In this document: positions 25,363 through 33,609 of the stretch, in pieces
How positions within the stretch are numbered: the stretch's first letter is position 1
Layout of the letters: the number at the start of each line of letters is the position of its first letter
Assembly: GCA_003535955.1 (NCBI GenBank)
Contig: DPZM01000024.1
Location: forward strand, 1 to 38,908
Source: Lachnospiraceae bacterium
GTDB taxonomy: Bacteria; Bacillota; Clostridia; Lachnospirales; Lachnospiraceae
DNA length: 38,908 nt
Direction of reading: 5' to 3'
Notes under the pieces: generated by a model
What the model was told of the DNA's origin: nothing
Databases searched by the model: none
The model's input: only the letters and a program-made list of their open reading frames with translations
Translations under genes and position numbers: made by a program

Positions 25363-26421
25363 TCAGATGAGCTTCTCAATATACAGGTTCTTGTTCTGAC
25401 TCAGATCAATATAATTGTTTCCGGTACGGACCATGGGACGGGACAGGTTATTCTTGTTGATTAAAACTATTGAACATTCGGTTCCGTCGTTTAACATAAC
25501 TTCCTTACCTATGTATTCCTCGACCATCCTGCTCAAGAAGGTAAGATAAAAAGCGACATCATATCTTTCGAGTCCGTCCTTCTCGAATATATCAATGACC
25601 TTAAAAGGACATAAGGGATCGCGATAAGCCCTGTAAGATGTCATTGCCTCATATGCATCTATTATGGAGATTATCTTGGCGAACTTATTGATCCTGTCAG
25701 CGGCAAGATGCTGCGGATATCCGGTCCCATCGCAGCGCTCGTGATGCATAAGGGCAGCGAGCTTGATATTGATATCGATGTTCAGGTTCTGGATAAGGTT
25801 ATATGAGTGGACAGGATGCGTCCTCATGAGGGCACGCTCTTCATCGGTAAGCTTACCGGGCTTGAAGATAAGATCCTTGGGTAGCTTGAACTTGCCGATA
25901 TCATAGTAGAAACCACATAGGATAAGCGTCTGTAATTCCTCCTCGGATAAGGAGAACCACTTGCCGGTATAGCGGCAGATAAGGGCAACATTTAATCCGT
26001 GAGCATACAAAAGATCACTGTCCTTGATCTCAAGAACCGCAAGCATATCCAGTATTGTTGTTTTGCTGTGCTCAAAGGGGGTGAAGATATGATCGACTAT
26101 AGCAAGAAGATCACTGTTGTTGGGCGGAACCTTCTTAAGGATAAATGAATCAAGGGCCACCTTGTATGCCGTGAAGTTGGCGATGTAGACGGATTCGAAC
26201 TTCTGGAATGATTTGGAGACCTTGATCTTTTCAAAATATGTTCTGACCCTGTCTTCTTCTTCCTTGATCTGGACACACTTAATAGGGCTGACCAACAGCT
26301 TCTGAATAGTCAACTTGTCGAGTATGGTATCCTTTTTTACTAACAGGTTCCCCTTATAATCGGTTGTGTCTTCCGCAACCTCCATACCTGGCTTAAGAGC
26401 AACCGTTGCAACCAGCTCCAT
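25363..26421 (-). CDS. HD-GYP-like domain protein with HD replaced by YD
   Basis: A 352-residue cytoplasmic protein. HD-GYP domains usually hydrolyse cyclic di-GMP (or related nucleotides) with a metal centre. Present here: YAHGLNVALI (His141), THPVHSY (His202), HHERCDGTGYPQHL (His226, His227, and GYP 234-236). The canonical HDIGK is YYDIGKFKLPKD (Tyr173-Asp174), so the metal-binding His is Tyr. The N-terminal ~130 residues match the region often preceding such domains. I chose ATG 26421 because GAGGTGA lies six bases before it; GTG 26430 is also in frame. It has a strong own promoter at 26442-26470. Reduced or altered activity, or a c-di-GMP-binding role, is inference. Confidence 0.9.
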   Translation of the reverse strand: MELVATVALKPGMEVAEDTTDYKGNLLVKKDTILDKLTIQKLLVSPIKCVQIKEEEDRVRTYFEKIKVSKSFQKFESVYIANFTAYKVALDSFILKKVPPNNSDLLAIVDHIFTPFEHSKTTILDMLAVLEIKDSDLLYAHGLNVALICRYTGKWFSLSEEELQTLILCGFYYDIGKFKLPKDLIFKPGKLTDEERALMRTHPVHSYNLIQNLNIDINIKLAALMHHERCDGTGYPQHLAADRINKFAKIISIIDAYEAMTSYRAYRDPLCPFKVIDIFEKDGLERYDVAFYLTFLSRMVEEYIGKEVMLNDGTECSIVLINKNNLSRPMVRTGNNYIDLSQNKNLYIEKLI

Positions 26422-26441
26422 GATCGTCACCTCATGAATAA

Positions 26442-26470
26442 AGTATAAAAATATAAATAATTATTGTCAA
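26442..26470 (-). promoter_or_regulatory. Consensus promoter of the HD-GYP-like gene
   Basis: Read on the minus strand: TTGACA (26470-26465), a 17-base AT-rich spacer, and TATACT (26447-26442). The start codon at 26421 is about 20 bases further on, so the 5' leader is short. Confidence 0.85.
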
Positions 26471-26500
26471 CCAAAACATGTAAAATAGAATACATCAGAC

Positions 26501-26529
26501 TACAAAACAATATCCGATTATGCTATAAT
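26501..26529 (+). promoter_or_regulatory. Extended -10 promoter for the 26559-28277 group
   Basis: TGCTATAAT with TATAAT at 26524-26529 and the extended TG. The -35 position (26501-26506, TACAAA) is a poor match, typical of an extended -10 promoter. The ATG at 26559 has an AAGGGCAGG site. Confidence 0.65.
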
Positions 26530-26558
26530 CCTAAATATATGCGATAAGGGCAGGTAAA

Positions 26559-26882
26559 ATGATTAGATATTACGAAAATCTGTATCTGACCGACAGTACA
26601 GAGAAGAACTTAACCAGGATCAAGAGAAGATTAAGGCTCGGAGCCGGTATGACGAGCCTTTTTGTGATAACCCTGTCAGACAATCCGGGAGATATGTTTA
26701 ACATAATCCATGCTTCCATGTTTAAGATAAGAAGGATAAGACATGCCGACCATCTGGTGATAGGGCTTGCCGAGAGCAGGCGGAAGGCTTATGATATCAT
26801 AACGGGGATCGTAACCGGGCACTATGCAAGGACCGGTGGGTATGATGGTATCAGGGATTACTTTTTGGAAGGGAAGGACTGA
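26559..26882 (+). CDS. Hypothetical basic cytoplasmic protein (107 aa)
   Basis: A small protein rich in Arg, Ile and Tyr with no signal peptide or transmembrane segment. The N-terminal part has a charged segment (ENLYLTDSTEKNLTRIKRRLRL). The middle (GMTSLFVITLSDNPGDMFNIIHA) looks like a beta-alpha unit. I do not recognise a named family. It is followed with one-base overlap (TGATG) by the DUF2953 gene, then GerW, so it is the first gene of an operon with sporulation-associated genes. No function is assigned. Confidence 0.7.
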   Translation: MIRYYENLYLTDSTEKNLTRIKRRLRLGAGMTSLFVITLSDNPGDMFNIIHASMFKIRRIRHADHLVIGLAESRRKAYDIITGIVTGHYARTGGYDGIRDYFLEGKD

Positions 26883-27901
26883 TGCTTGCAACCATTCTTT
26901 TTATATTAAAGATCATCGGTATAGTTTTACTTGCCATTCTTTCCCTGGCGCTTTTTATAATACTGATCGTACTGTTTGTGCCTGTAAGGTATACAGGATA
27001 CGGTAAAAAAGAAAAGGAAGAAGGAAGTCCGATAACAGCAGGTGCCAAAGCCACATGGTTCCTGAAGATATTAAGGGCTGATTATGAATACAGTGAAAAT
27101 GCAGGAAGATTAACGGTAAGAGTGTTTGGCATCCGTTTAAAAAACAGGGAAGAGAAGGAAGAAATAAGAAGACTCAGAGAAGAAAAGAAGGAACTTAAGA
27201 GAAGAAATAAAGAGAGATCAAAAAAGAAACCGGGAAGCTCTAAGACAAGGGTTGAGTATACAATGACCGAGTATGATGATTCGGGGAATGTATTCAGGGA
27301 GAATACCATAGATCTTAAGGGTATACTGGTGGAAGATCATCCGGATAAAAGGTCTCCTTCGGAGGATGTTATATCATACGGACAGGAAGAGGATGTCGGG
27401 GAGAAAGCTGTTAAACCGGATATCTTTGAAAGGATCAACGGGCTGTTTGCTGATCTTAAGGGTAAAATCCTAAGGATATTCGGTAAGATCAGGGATGTGA
27501 TCAAAGGTCTGTTGTCTAAAGCTAAAGAGGCTGAATACTATATCGATGCCTTATCGAATGATACGTTAAACAGGCAGGCAATAGCATTTATAATACAAAA
27601 GGGTAAGTCGCTCTTAAAGAGCATACGTCCCAGAAAACTTAAAGGATTTATTGATTACGGGGCAGATGATCCGGCTGATACGGGCATGGTGCTCGCGGCA
27701 GCAGCTATAGCATACCCGCTTTACAGTCCCGGACTTAAGCTTAATCCTGATTTTGAAAATAGTGTTTTGGCATTTGATGTATCCCTAAAGGGCAGGATAT
27801 ACATATTTGTTCCGGTAAAAACCTTTATAGCCCTGTATTTTAACAAGAAGGTTAAGAGACTGATAAGGATAATGAAGAAGGAGAACAGTAATGGCAGGTA
27901 A
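26882..27901 (+). CDS. DUF2953 domain-containing protein
   Basis: A 339-residue protein with one N-terminal membrane helix (about residues 5-35), a charged Lys/Arg/Glu linker (KEEIRRLREEKKELKRRN around 90-107), and a C-terminal globular domain with the family's closing segment (GADDPADTGMVLAAAAIAYP and VPVKTFIALYF). DUF2953 is found in spore-forming Firmicutes, frequently next to GerW-type genes, as here. The biochemical role is not known. Its last 11 bases overlap the gerW start, so translation is coupled. Confidence 0.85.
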   Translation: MLATILFILKIIGIVLLAILSLALFIILIVLFVPVRYTGYGKKEKEEGSPITAGAKATWFLKILRADYEYSENAGRLTVRVFGIRLKNREEKEEIRRLREEKKELKRRNKERSKKKPGSSKTRVEYTMTEYDDSGNVFRENTIDLKGILVEDHPDKRSPSEDVISYGQEEDVGEKAVKPDIFERINGLFADLKGKILRIFGKIRDVIKGLLSKAKEAEYYIDALSNDTLNRQAIAFIIQKGKSLLKSIRPRKLKGFIDYGADDPADTGMVLAAAAIAYPLYSPGLKLNPDFENSVLAFDVSLKGRIYIFVPVKTFIALYFNKKVKRLIRIMKKENSNGR

Positions 27902-28277
27902 TTTCAAGGAAATTGTTGATTCAATGCTTAACGGGATGGATGGTTTTCTCTCCAGTAAGACGGTTGTGGGAGAACCTACTGTGATCGGTGATACGATCTT
28001 AGTTCCCTTTGTTGACGTTTCCTTCGGCGTGGGAGCCGGGGATTTCAGAGGTGAGAAGAAGGCAAACGGTGCCGGTGGTCTTACGGGAAAGATGTCACCT
28101 TCGGCAGTTCTGGTTATCCAGAACGGAACAACAAGACTTGTAAATATCAGGAATCAGGACAGCATGACCAAGATACTTGATATGGTTCCCGATCTGGTAA
28201 ATAAGTTCGCAGGTAAAGAAAATGATAACGAACTGTCTGATACTGAAATAAAGGATGCGGCCTTTAAAGAGGAATAG
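27891..28277 (+). CDS. GerW family sporulation protein (YtfJ-like)
   Basis: A 128-residue protein of the GerW/YtfJ family, linked to spore germination in Bacillus. The signature is GEPTVIGDTILVPFVDVSFGVGAGDF followed by a Gly-rich GGLTGKMSPSAVLVI segment. It is a small soluble protein without signal peptide. Its start at 27891 overlaps the DUF2953 gene. Whether this organism makes spores cannot be decided from the window; non-sporulating Lachnospiraceae also carry such genes. The terminator after it is weak: CCTTG/CAAGG pairing near 28316-28340 lies in the next promoter. Confidence 0.9.
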   Translation: MAGNFKEIVDSMLNGMDGFLSSKTVVGEPTVIGDTILVPFVDVSFGVGAGDFRGEKKANGAGGLTGKMSPSAVLVIQNGTTRLVNIRNQDSMTKILDMVPDLVNKFAGKENDNELSDTEIKDAAFKEE

Positions 28278-28320
28278 AATTGGTTTCCATAAAATAATTA
28301 CATAAATTTCGAAAAACCCC

Positions 28321-28349
28321 TTGAAAAAAATAACAAGGTTATTTATAAT
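28321..28349 (+). promoter_or_regulatory. Promoter of the coiled-coil/J-domain gene
   Basis: TTGAAA (28321-28326), a 17-base spacer and TATAAT (28344-28349). The expected transcript start is about 28356, giving a 5' leader of about 70 bases. Confidence 0.8.
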
Positions 28350-28354
28350 ACAGT

Positions 28355-28387
28355 ATATAGTGCTTCGAAGGGGAAGATGCACTATGT
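28355..28387 (+). other. 5'-leader hairpin ahead of the J-domain gene
   Basis: TAGTGC (28358-28363) pairs with GCACTA (28379-28384), extended by AT pairs on the outside. It lies at the very 5' end of the predicted transcript and encloses a purine-rich GGGG loop. A stabilising or regulatory role is only a guess. Confidence 0.4.
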
Positions 28388-28424
28388 GTAGTTAAACGGG
28401 ATTATAAATAATAAGGGGACAAAA

Positions 28425-28964
28425 ATGGATATTGCACAGAATATTTCTGTAGAAGACATGGCGTCTATCAAGCTGTGGCTTTTGCAAGAGAGCCAACGTC
28501 TGGAATATGCCAGAAGGTCGTTTGAAAAAGAGAAGCAGGAATTCGAAGACAAGAAGCAGAAGTTTGAAGCCGAGAGAAACATTATAATGGCAACTGTATC
28601 CGAACAGGCCAGAAGAACCGAGCTTGAATCGAAAACTCTTGCAACAGAGAAGGTTCTTTTTCAGCAGAAGCTGGAGATCCTTGAGGCCGGATTCAGGACA
28701 CTGTGTAAAGAGAGGGAGGATTTCGAGACCGAGAAGGAGAAGTACAGAAACAGGTATGCTGCAACCGGATCTTCGGGTAAGGGTTCGGTACATGTATCGG
28801 CATACAACACGGGAGTCTTCTTTAATGGTGTTGATAATGTTCTCGCACTTAAGAAAAGGTACAGGGATCTGCTGAAGATATTCCATCCGGATAATATGGA
28901 CGGAGATAATGAAACCGTACAGGTGATCAATGAAGAGTATGCGATACTGAAGGAGCAATTTTAA
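28425..28964 (+). CDS. Coiled-coil protein with a C-terminal J-domain-like segment
   Basis: A 179-residue cytoplasmic protein. Residues about 20-105 are a long charged coiled coil (FEKEKQEFEDKKQKFEAE and similar). The C-terminus (about 138-179) reads LKKRYRDLLKIFHPDN then VQVINEEYAILKEQF: the helix II - HPD - helix III core of a DnaJ J domain. HPD is the tripeptide that stimulates Hsp70 ATPase. A complete helix I is not obvious. The arrangement (coiled coil first, J domain last) is unlike DnaJ or CbpA. It may recruit DnaK to something held by the coiled coil; that is inference. It has its own promoter and a good AAGGGGAC ribosome site. Confidence 0.75.
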   Translation: MDIAQNISVEDMASIKLWLLQESQRLEYARRSFEKEKQEFEDKKQKFEAERNIIMATVSEQARRTELESKTLATEKVLFQQKLEILEAGFRTLCKEREDFETEKEKYRNRYAATGSSGKGSVHVSAYNTGVFFNGVDNVLALKKRYRDLLKIFHPDNMDGDNETVQVINEEYAILKEQF

Positions 28965-28972
28965 TATAGAAG

Positions 28973-29005
28973 AAAAGAGACAGCAATTGTTTGCTGTCTC
29001 TTTTT
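28973..29005 (+). terminator. Intrinsic terminator of the J-domain gene
   Basis: AAGAGACAGCAA (28975-28986) pairs with TTGCTGTCTCTT (28991-29002) around a TTGT loop and is followed by T residues. The A run before it gives a U tract on the other strand, so it may act in both directions. Confidence 0.9.
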
Positions 29006-29024
29006 CTAAATGTAAAAAAAAGAA

Positions 29025-29052
29025 ATAAAAAAGGAGACGGAGAACCGTCCCC
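29025..29052 (-). terminator. Intrinsic terminator of rpmB
   Basis: On the minus strand GGGGACGG (29052-29045), loop TTCT and CCGTCTCC (29040-29033) form an eight-bp stem with one G-T pair, then TTTTTT. It lies just past the rpmB stop and faces the terminator of the gene on the other strand. Confidence 0.85.
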
Positions 29053-29059
29053 TGTCTTC

Positions 29060-29245
29060 TTAAGCTCGTTCAACCTTACCTGACTTAAGGCAGTTGGTAC
29101 ATACATGAAGTCTTGTAGGGGTTCCGTTAACCTTGCACTTAACCCTCTTAACATTTGCATTGAAAATTCTGTTGGATCTTCTATGTGAATGACTTACATT
29201 GTTGCCAAAATGAACGCCTTTTCCACAAATATCACATTTTGCCAT
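29060..29245 (-). CDS. rpmB: 50S ribosomal protein L28
   Basis: A 61-residue basic ribosomal protein. The zinc-type form is visible: CDICGKG near the N-terminus and LHVCTNCLKSGKV near the C-terminus, four Cys that can bind one zinc. SHSHRRSNRIFNANVKRV is the rRNA-binding part. A perfect AGGAGGTG lies nine bases before ATG 29245, with its own promoter at 29307-29335. The divergent arrangement with asp23-fakA-recG is widely conserved in Firmicutes. Confidence 0.97.
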   Translation of the reverse strand: MAKCDICGKGVHFGNNVSHSHRRSNRIFNANVKRVKCKVNGTPTRLHVCTNCLKSGKVERA

Positions 29246-29306
29246 CGGTTCGCACCTCCTTATACAGTCATTATCATACTCGCAGTCTATACCCGCAACA
29301 AGATGT

Positions 29307-29335
29307 ATTCTATCAGATGTTTTTTATAAATGCAA
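29307..29335 (-). promoter_or_regulatory. Promoter of rpmB
   Basis: Minus-strand TTGCAT (29335-29330), a 17-base spacer and TAGAAT (29312-29307), with TGA giving an extended -10. A 5' leader of roughly 55 bases precedes the ATG. Confidence 0.8.
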
Positions 29336-29375
29336 GCATAAATCTGTAAAAGAATAAAAAATCGGCATTTTCTTT

Positions 29376-29396
29376 TTGACGGAAACAGTGTATACT
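29376..29396 (+). promoter_or_regulatory. Probable promoter region of the Asp23-fakA-recG operon
   Basis: TATACT at 29391-29396 looks like a -10 box. A TTGACG occurs at 29376-29381, but only nine bases away, so it cannot be the matching -35. Either the -35 is weak or a different -10 is used. Confidence 0.4.
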
Positions 29397-29435
29397 AATT
29401 TAGTGTATGTGTACATTCCATAAAGGAGGGGTTTT

Positions 29436-29792
29436 ATGAAGGGCTATATTAAAACCAAGGTTGGAAGTGTCAGTATAGATACTGAAGTTATTGCCCAGTA
29501 TGCCGGATCCGTTGCGGTTGAATGCTTCGGTATAGTAGGCATGGCCGCAGTCAACATGACTGATGGTATTGTGAAGCTTCTTAAGAAGGAGAAGATCACG
29601 AGGGGGATAAACGTGACTCTTAAGGATAATCAGCTCACGCTTGATTTTCATGTAATAGTTGCATACGGGGTAAGTATAAAGACCGTATGTGATAACCTTA
29701 TCAGCAGCGTAAAATATAAGGTTGAGGAATTCACGGGACTGAATATTGAAAAGATAAACATCTTTGTTGAAGGTGTCAGGGTTATAGATTGA
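29436..29792 (+). CDS. Asp23/Gls24 family envelope stress protein
   Basis: A 118-residue alpha-beta protein of the Asp23 family (YloU-like in B. subtilis by context). The N-terminal VGSVSIDTEVIAQYAGSVA and the C-terminal KYKVEEFTGLNIEKINIFVEGV are the family core. It has AAAGGAGGGG before ATG 29436 and lies between rpmB and fakA, its standard location. The role is loosely linked to envelope stress; the molecular function is not known. Confidence 0.95.
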   Translation: MKGYIKTKVGSVSIDTEVIAQYAGSVAVECFGIVGMAAVNMTDGIVKLLKKEKITRGINVTLKDNQLTLDFHVIVAYGVSIKTVCDNLISSVKYKVEEFTGLNIEKINIFVEGVRVID

Positions 29793-29808
29793 CAGGAGGA
29801 TCATTAAA

Positions 29809-31566
29809 TTGAGTTCGAACAAAATTGACGCAAAAACACTTTCAAAGATGTTTTTGACAGGTGCCAAGGCTCTGGAGGCCAAGAAAGGATGGATAAACGA
29901 GCTTAACGTATTCCCCGTACCTGATGGGGATACGGGTACAAATATGACAATGACGATAATGACAGCCGCAAAGGAAGTTGCTTCCATGGGACTTATCGAG
30001 ATGGAACCCCTTTGCAAGGCGATATCTTCAGGATCTCTCCGTGGGGCAAGGGGTAATTCCGGTGTTATTCTCTCGCAGCTCCTCAGGGGATTTACTAAGG
30101 CCATAAAGGACAAAGAGGAAGTAGATATCCCGGTTCTTGCCAGCGCCTGCAACAAGGCTGTTGAGACAGCATATAAGGCAGTAATGAAGCCCAAGGAAGG
30201 TACCATACTGACTGTTGCAAGGGGAGTGTCTGAGAAGGCAACCGAAATATGCAACCAGACAGAAGATATAGGTGAATTCATAAGGATACTGGTTGACACA
30301 GCCGAGGAAGTGCTTAAGAAGACACCTGACATGCTCCCGGTTTTAAAACAGGCAGGTGTGGTTGATTCCGGAGGTCAGGGACTTGTTGAGATCCTTAAAG
30401 GTGCTTATCAGGCATATCTGGGCAATGAAGTCACCTTTACTGTTGATGAAGATGCAATGCCGGGTATTACCAGCGAAAAGAGCTTTGAGGTCCAGGCTAA
30501 TTTTGAGATAGAATTCGGTTACTGTACCGAATTCATAATCATGCTTGATAAGGTTTTCAACGCTAAGAATGAACAGGATTTCAAGAACTTTCTGGAGTCA
30601 ATAGGTGATTCGATCGTATGTGTTGCCGATGAGGATTACTGCAAAGTTCATGTTCATACAAACGATCCCGGTCTTGCCATACAGAAGGCCCTCACATTCG
30701 GATCCCTTACAAGGATCAAAATAGATAATATGAGAGAGGAACACCAGGAGAAGCTCTTCAAGATAGGCGCTAAAAAGAGCAATGGTTCCGTGGCCTATGA
30801 AGAGATAAAGGACCGGGATGTTCCCGAGGTTTCCGAAAATGCCGGAGACGAAGAGAAGGTTGATGAACCTTTGCATCAGGCCGGTGGAGTTACCGAAGAG
30901 ATACGAAAGGATATCGGCTTCATCTCGGTTTCCATGGGCGAAGGGCTTGACAAGATATTCAAGGGTCTGGGTGTTGACAAGATCATTTCCGGAGGCCAGA
31001 CAATGAACCCGTCTACCGAGGATATGCTTAAGGCCGTCAGGGAGATAAATGCTGACAATATATTTATCCTTCCCAATAACAAAAACATAATCATGGCTGC
31101 CAACCAGGTTCAATATATGGTTGATGATAAGAAGATATACGTAATACCCACAAGGACAGTACCACAGGGTATCACAGCTCTTATCAATTACACTATCGGT
31201 GACAGTGCGGAAAGCAATGATAAGGTTATGAAGGAAGCAATTGCCGATGTTAAGACCGGCCAGGTGACATATGCTGTAAGGGACACCGTGGTAAATGACA
31301 GGGAAATAAAGCAGGGCAACATCATGGGGATCGGAGACAGGGACATCCTGGCAATCGGTGATGACATCAATGAAACCTCCATAGAGATGCTTAAGAATAT
31401 GGTTGATGATAACTCCGAGCTTATAAGCATTTATTACGGCAAGGATACCGATGAGCAGTATGCGGCTGATTACTGCAAGAAGGTAGAGGGGATGTTCCCC
31501 CAGTGTGATGTAGAGATGCATTTCGGAGGCCAACCGATATATTATTATGTGGTTTCTGTTGAATAG
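29809..31566 (+). CDS. fakA: Fatty acid kinase ATP-binding subunit FakA-like (DAK2 domain, YloV)
   Basis: A 585-residue protein. The N-terminal DhaL-type kinase domain has VFPVPDGDTGTNMT (about residues 36-49, metal/ATP-phosphate binding) and GARGNSGVILSQLLRG. The middle and C-terminal parts match the FakA/YloV layout ending in a DegV-like fold. FakA phosphorylates fatty acids presented by a DegV-family FakB; no fakB is in the window. The start is TTG 29809, with AGGAGGA at 29794-29800 eight bases away, and there is no better ATG. It lies between Asp23 and recG, the usual order. Confidence 0.92.
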   Translation: MSSNKIDAKTLSKMFLTGAKALEAKKGWINELNVFPVPDGDTGTNMTMTIMTAAKEVASMGLIEMEPLCKAISSGSLRGARGNSGVILSQLLRGFTKAIKDKEEVDIPVLASACNKAVETAYKAVMKPKEGTILTVARGVSEKATEICNQTEDIGEFIRILVDTAEEVLKKTPDMLPVLKQAGVVDSGGQGLVEILKGAYQAYLGNEVTFTVDEDAMPGITSEKSFEVQANFEIEFGYCTEFIIMLDKVFNAKNEQDFKNFLESIGDSIVCVADEDYCKVHVHTNDPGLAIQKALTFGSLTRIKIDNMREEHQEKLFKIGAKKSNGSVAYEEIKDRDVPEVSENAGDEEKVDEPLHQAGGVTEEIRKDIGFISVSMGEGLDKIFKGLGVDKIISGGQTMNPSTEDMLKAVREINADNIFILPNNKNIIMAANQVQYMVDDKKIYVIPTRTVPQGITALINYTIGDSAESNDKVMKEAIADVKTGQVTYAVRDTVVNDREIKQGNIMGIGDRDILAIGDDINETSIEMLKNMVDDNSELISIYYGKDTDEQYAADYCKKVEGMFPQCDVEMHFGGQPIYYYVVSVE

Positions 31567-31575
31567 AATATAAAA

Positions 31576-33609
31576 ATGAATAAAAATACAGACATTAAGA
31601 ATCTTAAGGGCATAGGCGAAAAGACAGAAGCTTTATATCACAAGGTCGGCATATATACATATGGCGACCTTGTATATTATTACCCAAGGGATTATATACA
31701 ATACAATTCTCCCGTTCCCGCAGGAGAAGACATGGCAGGAAAGTTCGTTTTTGCAGATGTCAGGGTAGAAAGCCGGCCACTGCTCCGAAGGGCGGGGAAA
31801 ATGGCTGTCGTAACATGCAGGGTCAGGTCGGGAAACATACTGATCAATGCAGTATGGTTCCATATGCCATATATCACCAAAACACTGCTAAAGGGCGGCA
31901 CTTATGTTTTCGCAGGCACATTAAAAGAGTCAGGCGTTTCCTATTCCATGGACCAGCCCCTTGTCTTTACCCCCGCTCAGTATGATGAGATAAAAGATAC
32001 ACTGCAGCCCATATATCCTCTGACAAAAGGCCTTTCCAACAACTCCGTAAGAAAGTCCATAAAACAGGTTCTTAGGCTTATCGATGATAAGTCTATGGCA
32101 GATGGCATGTCTGAGAAAGAGGCTTTAAATACGATACATTTTCCAAAGGATCCGGAATCTCTTAAGAAAGCAAGAGAGGCTCTTGTTTTTGAGGAATTCC
32201 TTCTGTTTATATTACGTCTTAAGCTTCTCAAAGCCGAAAACATTAAGGCTGAGAATGACTTTGAAATTCATAAAAGAGAAGAAACAGATAAGCTTATAAG
32301 CAATCTACCCTACGAACTCACACAGGCACAGCTTCGTACTTTTAAAGAAGTGGAGAACGATCTGACCCGTAAAACCTCAATGAGCAGGCTCATACAGGGG
32401 GATGTCGGGAGCGGAAAGACCATAATCGCTTTTCTCGCGTGCATAACGGTGGCCCTTAACGGGTATCAGTCTGTAATAATGGTACCTACCGAGATACTTG
32501 CCGGGCAGCATATGGATTCATTTGCAAGACTTGCGGAATCAAACGGACTCATGATCCCCGCATGCCTGCTTACGGGTTCCATGACACAGGCTCAGAAACG
32601 GAAGGCCTATGAGAGGATAGAGAGAGGAGAGGTTAAGCTTATCATCGGTACTCATGCTGTGTTTCAGGAGAAGGTCATTTATAACGATCTGGCTCTTGTG
32701 GTCACGGATGAGCAGCACAGGTTCGGTGTAAGACAGAGGGAGACATTGACGGCTAAGGGTAATAAATGCATGCCCCATGTGCTTGTAATGAGCGCGACGC
32801 CGATACCCAGGACCCTGGCTATAATGCTATACGGTGATCTTGACATATCCGTAATAGATGAGCTGCCTGCAAGAAGGCTTCCGATAAAGAACTGCGTTGT
32901 CGGGACAGGTTACAGAAAGAAGGCATACGAATTCATTGAAGGAGAAGTCAGAAAGGGTCATCAGGCATATGTTATCTGTCCGATGGTAGAAGAGAGTGAA
33001 GGTACGGACCTTAAGGATGTTGTCAATTATTCCGACGAGATAAGGGCCGGGATGAGTGAAGACATAAGGATAGAATACCTCCATGGGAAGATGAAGGCGG
33101 CTAAAAAGGACGAGATAATGAAGAAGTTTCTGAATAAGAATATTGATGTCCTTGTTTCCACGACTGTAATAGAAGTAGGTGTAAATGTTCCCAATGCAAC
33201 GGTTATGATGATAGAGAATTCCGAGAGGTTCGGTCTTGCGCAGCTTCATCAGCTCAGGGGCCGGATAGGAAGAGGGGACGCCCAGTCCTACTGCATCTTT
33301 ATAGACTGCAATGAATCCGAAAAAAGCAGGGAAAGGCTTGATATACTTAATAAGTCCAATGATGGTTTCTTTATCGCAGGTGAAGATCTTAAGCTGCGCG
33401 GGCCCGGTGATCTCTTCGGTATAAGACAGAGCGGTGAGATGCAGTTTAAGCTTGCGGATATATACAGTGATTCAGAGGTACTTATCAGGGCATCAAGGAA
33501 GGCAGATGAGATGCTCAAGGTCGATCCCCGCCTTGAGTCGGCCGGGAATCGGCAAATAAGGGAACGTCTTTGTGAACTTGCGGACACCTCATCCCTTTAT
33601 TCCTTGTGA
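31576..33609 (+). CDS. recG: ATP-dependent DNA helicase RecG
   Basis: Rescues stalled replication forks and processes D- and R-loops. The 677-residue length is normal. An N-terminal wedge/OB region is followed by Walker A GDVGSGKTI (about residues 276-284), DEQH box VVTDEQHRFGVRQR, motif III SATPIPRT, motifs IV-VI (STTVIEVGVNVPNA, QLRGRIGRG) and the C-terminal FGIRQSGE. The last codons overlap the 3' end of a truncated transposase frame on the other strand by 13 bases, so the final residues may come from a mobile-element end. No terminator is seen after it. Confidence 0.96.
   Translation: MNKNTDIKNLKGIGEKTEALYHKVGIYTYGDLVYYYPRDYIQYNSPVPAGEDMAGKFVFADVRVESRPLLRRAGKMAVVTCRVRSGNILINAVWFHMPYITKTLLKGGTYVFAGTLKESGVSYSMDQPLVFTPAQYDEIKDTLQPIYPLTKGLSNNSVRKSIKQVLRLIDDKSMADGMSEKEALNTIHFPKDPESLKKAREALVFEEFLLFILRLKLLKAENIKAENDFEIHKREETDKLISNLPYELTQAQLRTFKEVENDLTRKTSMSRLIQGDVGSGKTIIAFLACITVALNGYQSVIMVPTEILAGQHMDSFARLAESNGLMIPACLLTGSMTQAQKRKAYERIERGEVKLIIGTHAVFQEKVIYNDLALVVTDEQHRFGVRQRETLTAKGNKCMPHVLVMSATPIPRTLAIMLYGDLDISVIDELPARRLPIKNCVVGTGYRKKAYEFIEGEVRKGHQAYVICPMVEESEGTDLKDVVNYSDEIRAGMSEDIRIEYLHGKMKAAKKDEIMKKFLNKNIDVLVSTTVIEVGVNVPNATVMMIENSERFGLAQLHQLRGRIGRGDAQSYCIFIDCNESEKSRERLDILNKSNDGFFIAGEDLKLRGPGDLFGIRQSGEMQFKLADIYSDSEVLIRASRKADEMLKVDPRLESAGNRQIRERLCELADTSSLYSL

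Noticed and set aside
28316..28340. CCTTG/CAAGG pairing as a terminator of the GerW gene
   Set aside because: Only five pairs with a ten-base loop and no T tract, and it overlaps a good promoter.
29376..29396. TTGACG plus TATACT as one promoter for Asp23
   Set aside because: The spacer is only nine bases, too short for sigma-A type pairing.
29400..30332. Long minus-strand frame opposite Asp23 and fakA (310 codons)
   Set aside because: It crosses two well-supported genes and the intergenic gap, and shows no motif; a shadow frame.
30598..31533. Long open frame on the minus strand opposite fakA (311 codons)
   Set aside because: It is a shadow of fakA: no ribosome site and no family features, whereas the + strand frame is a clear FakA protein.
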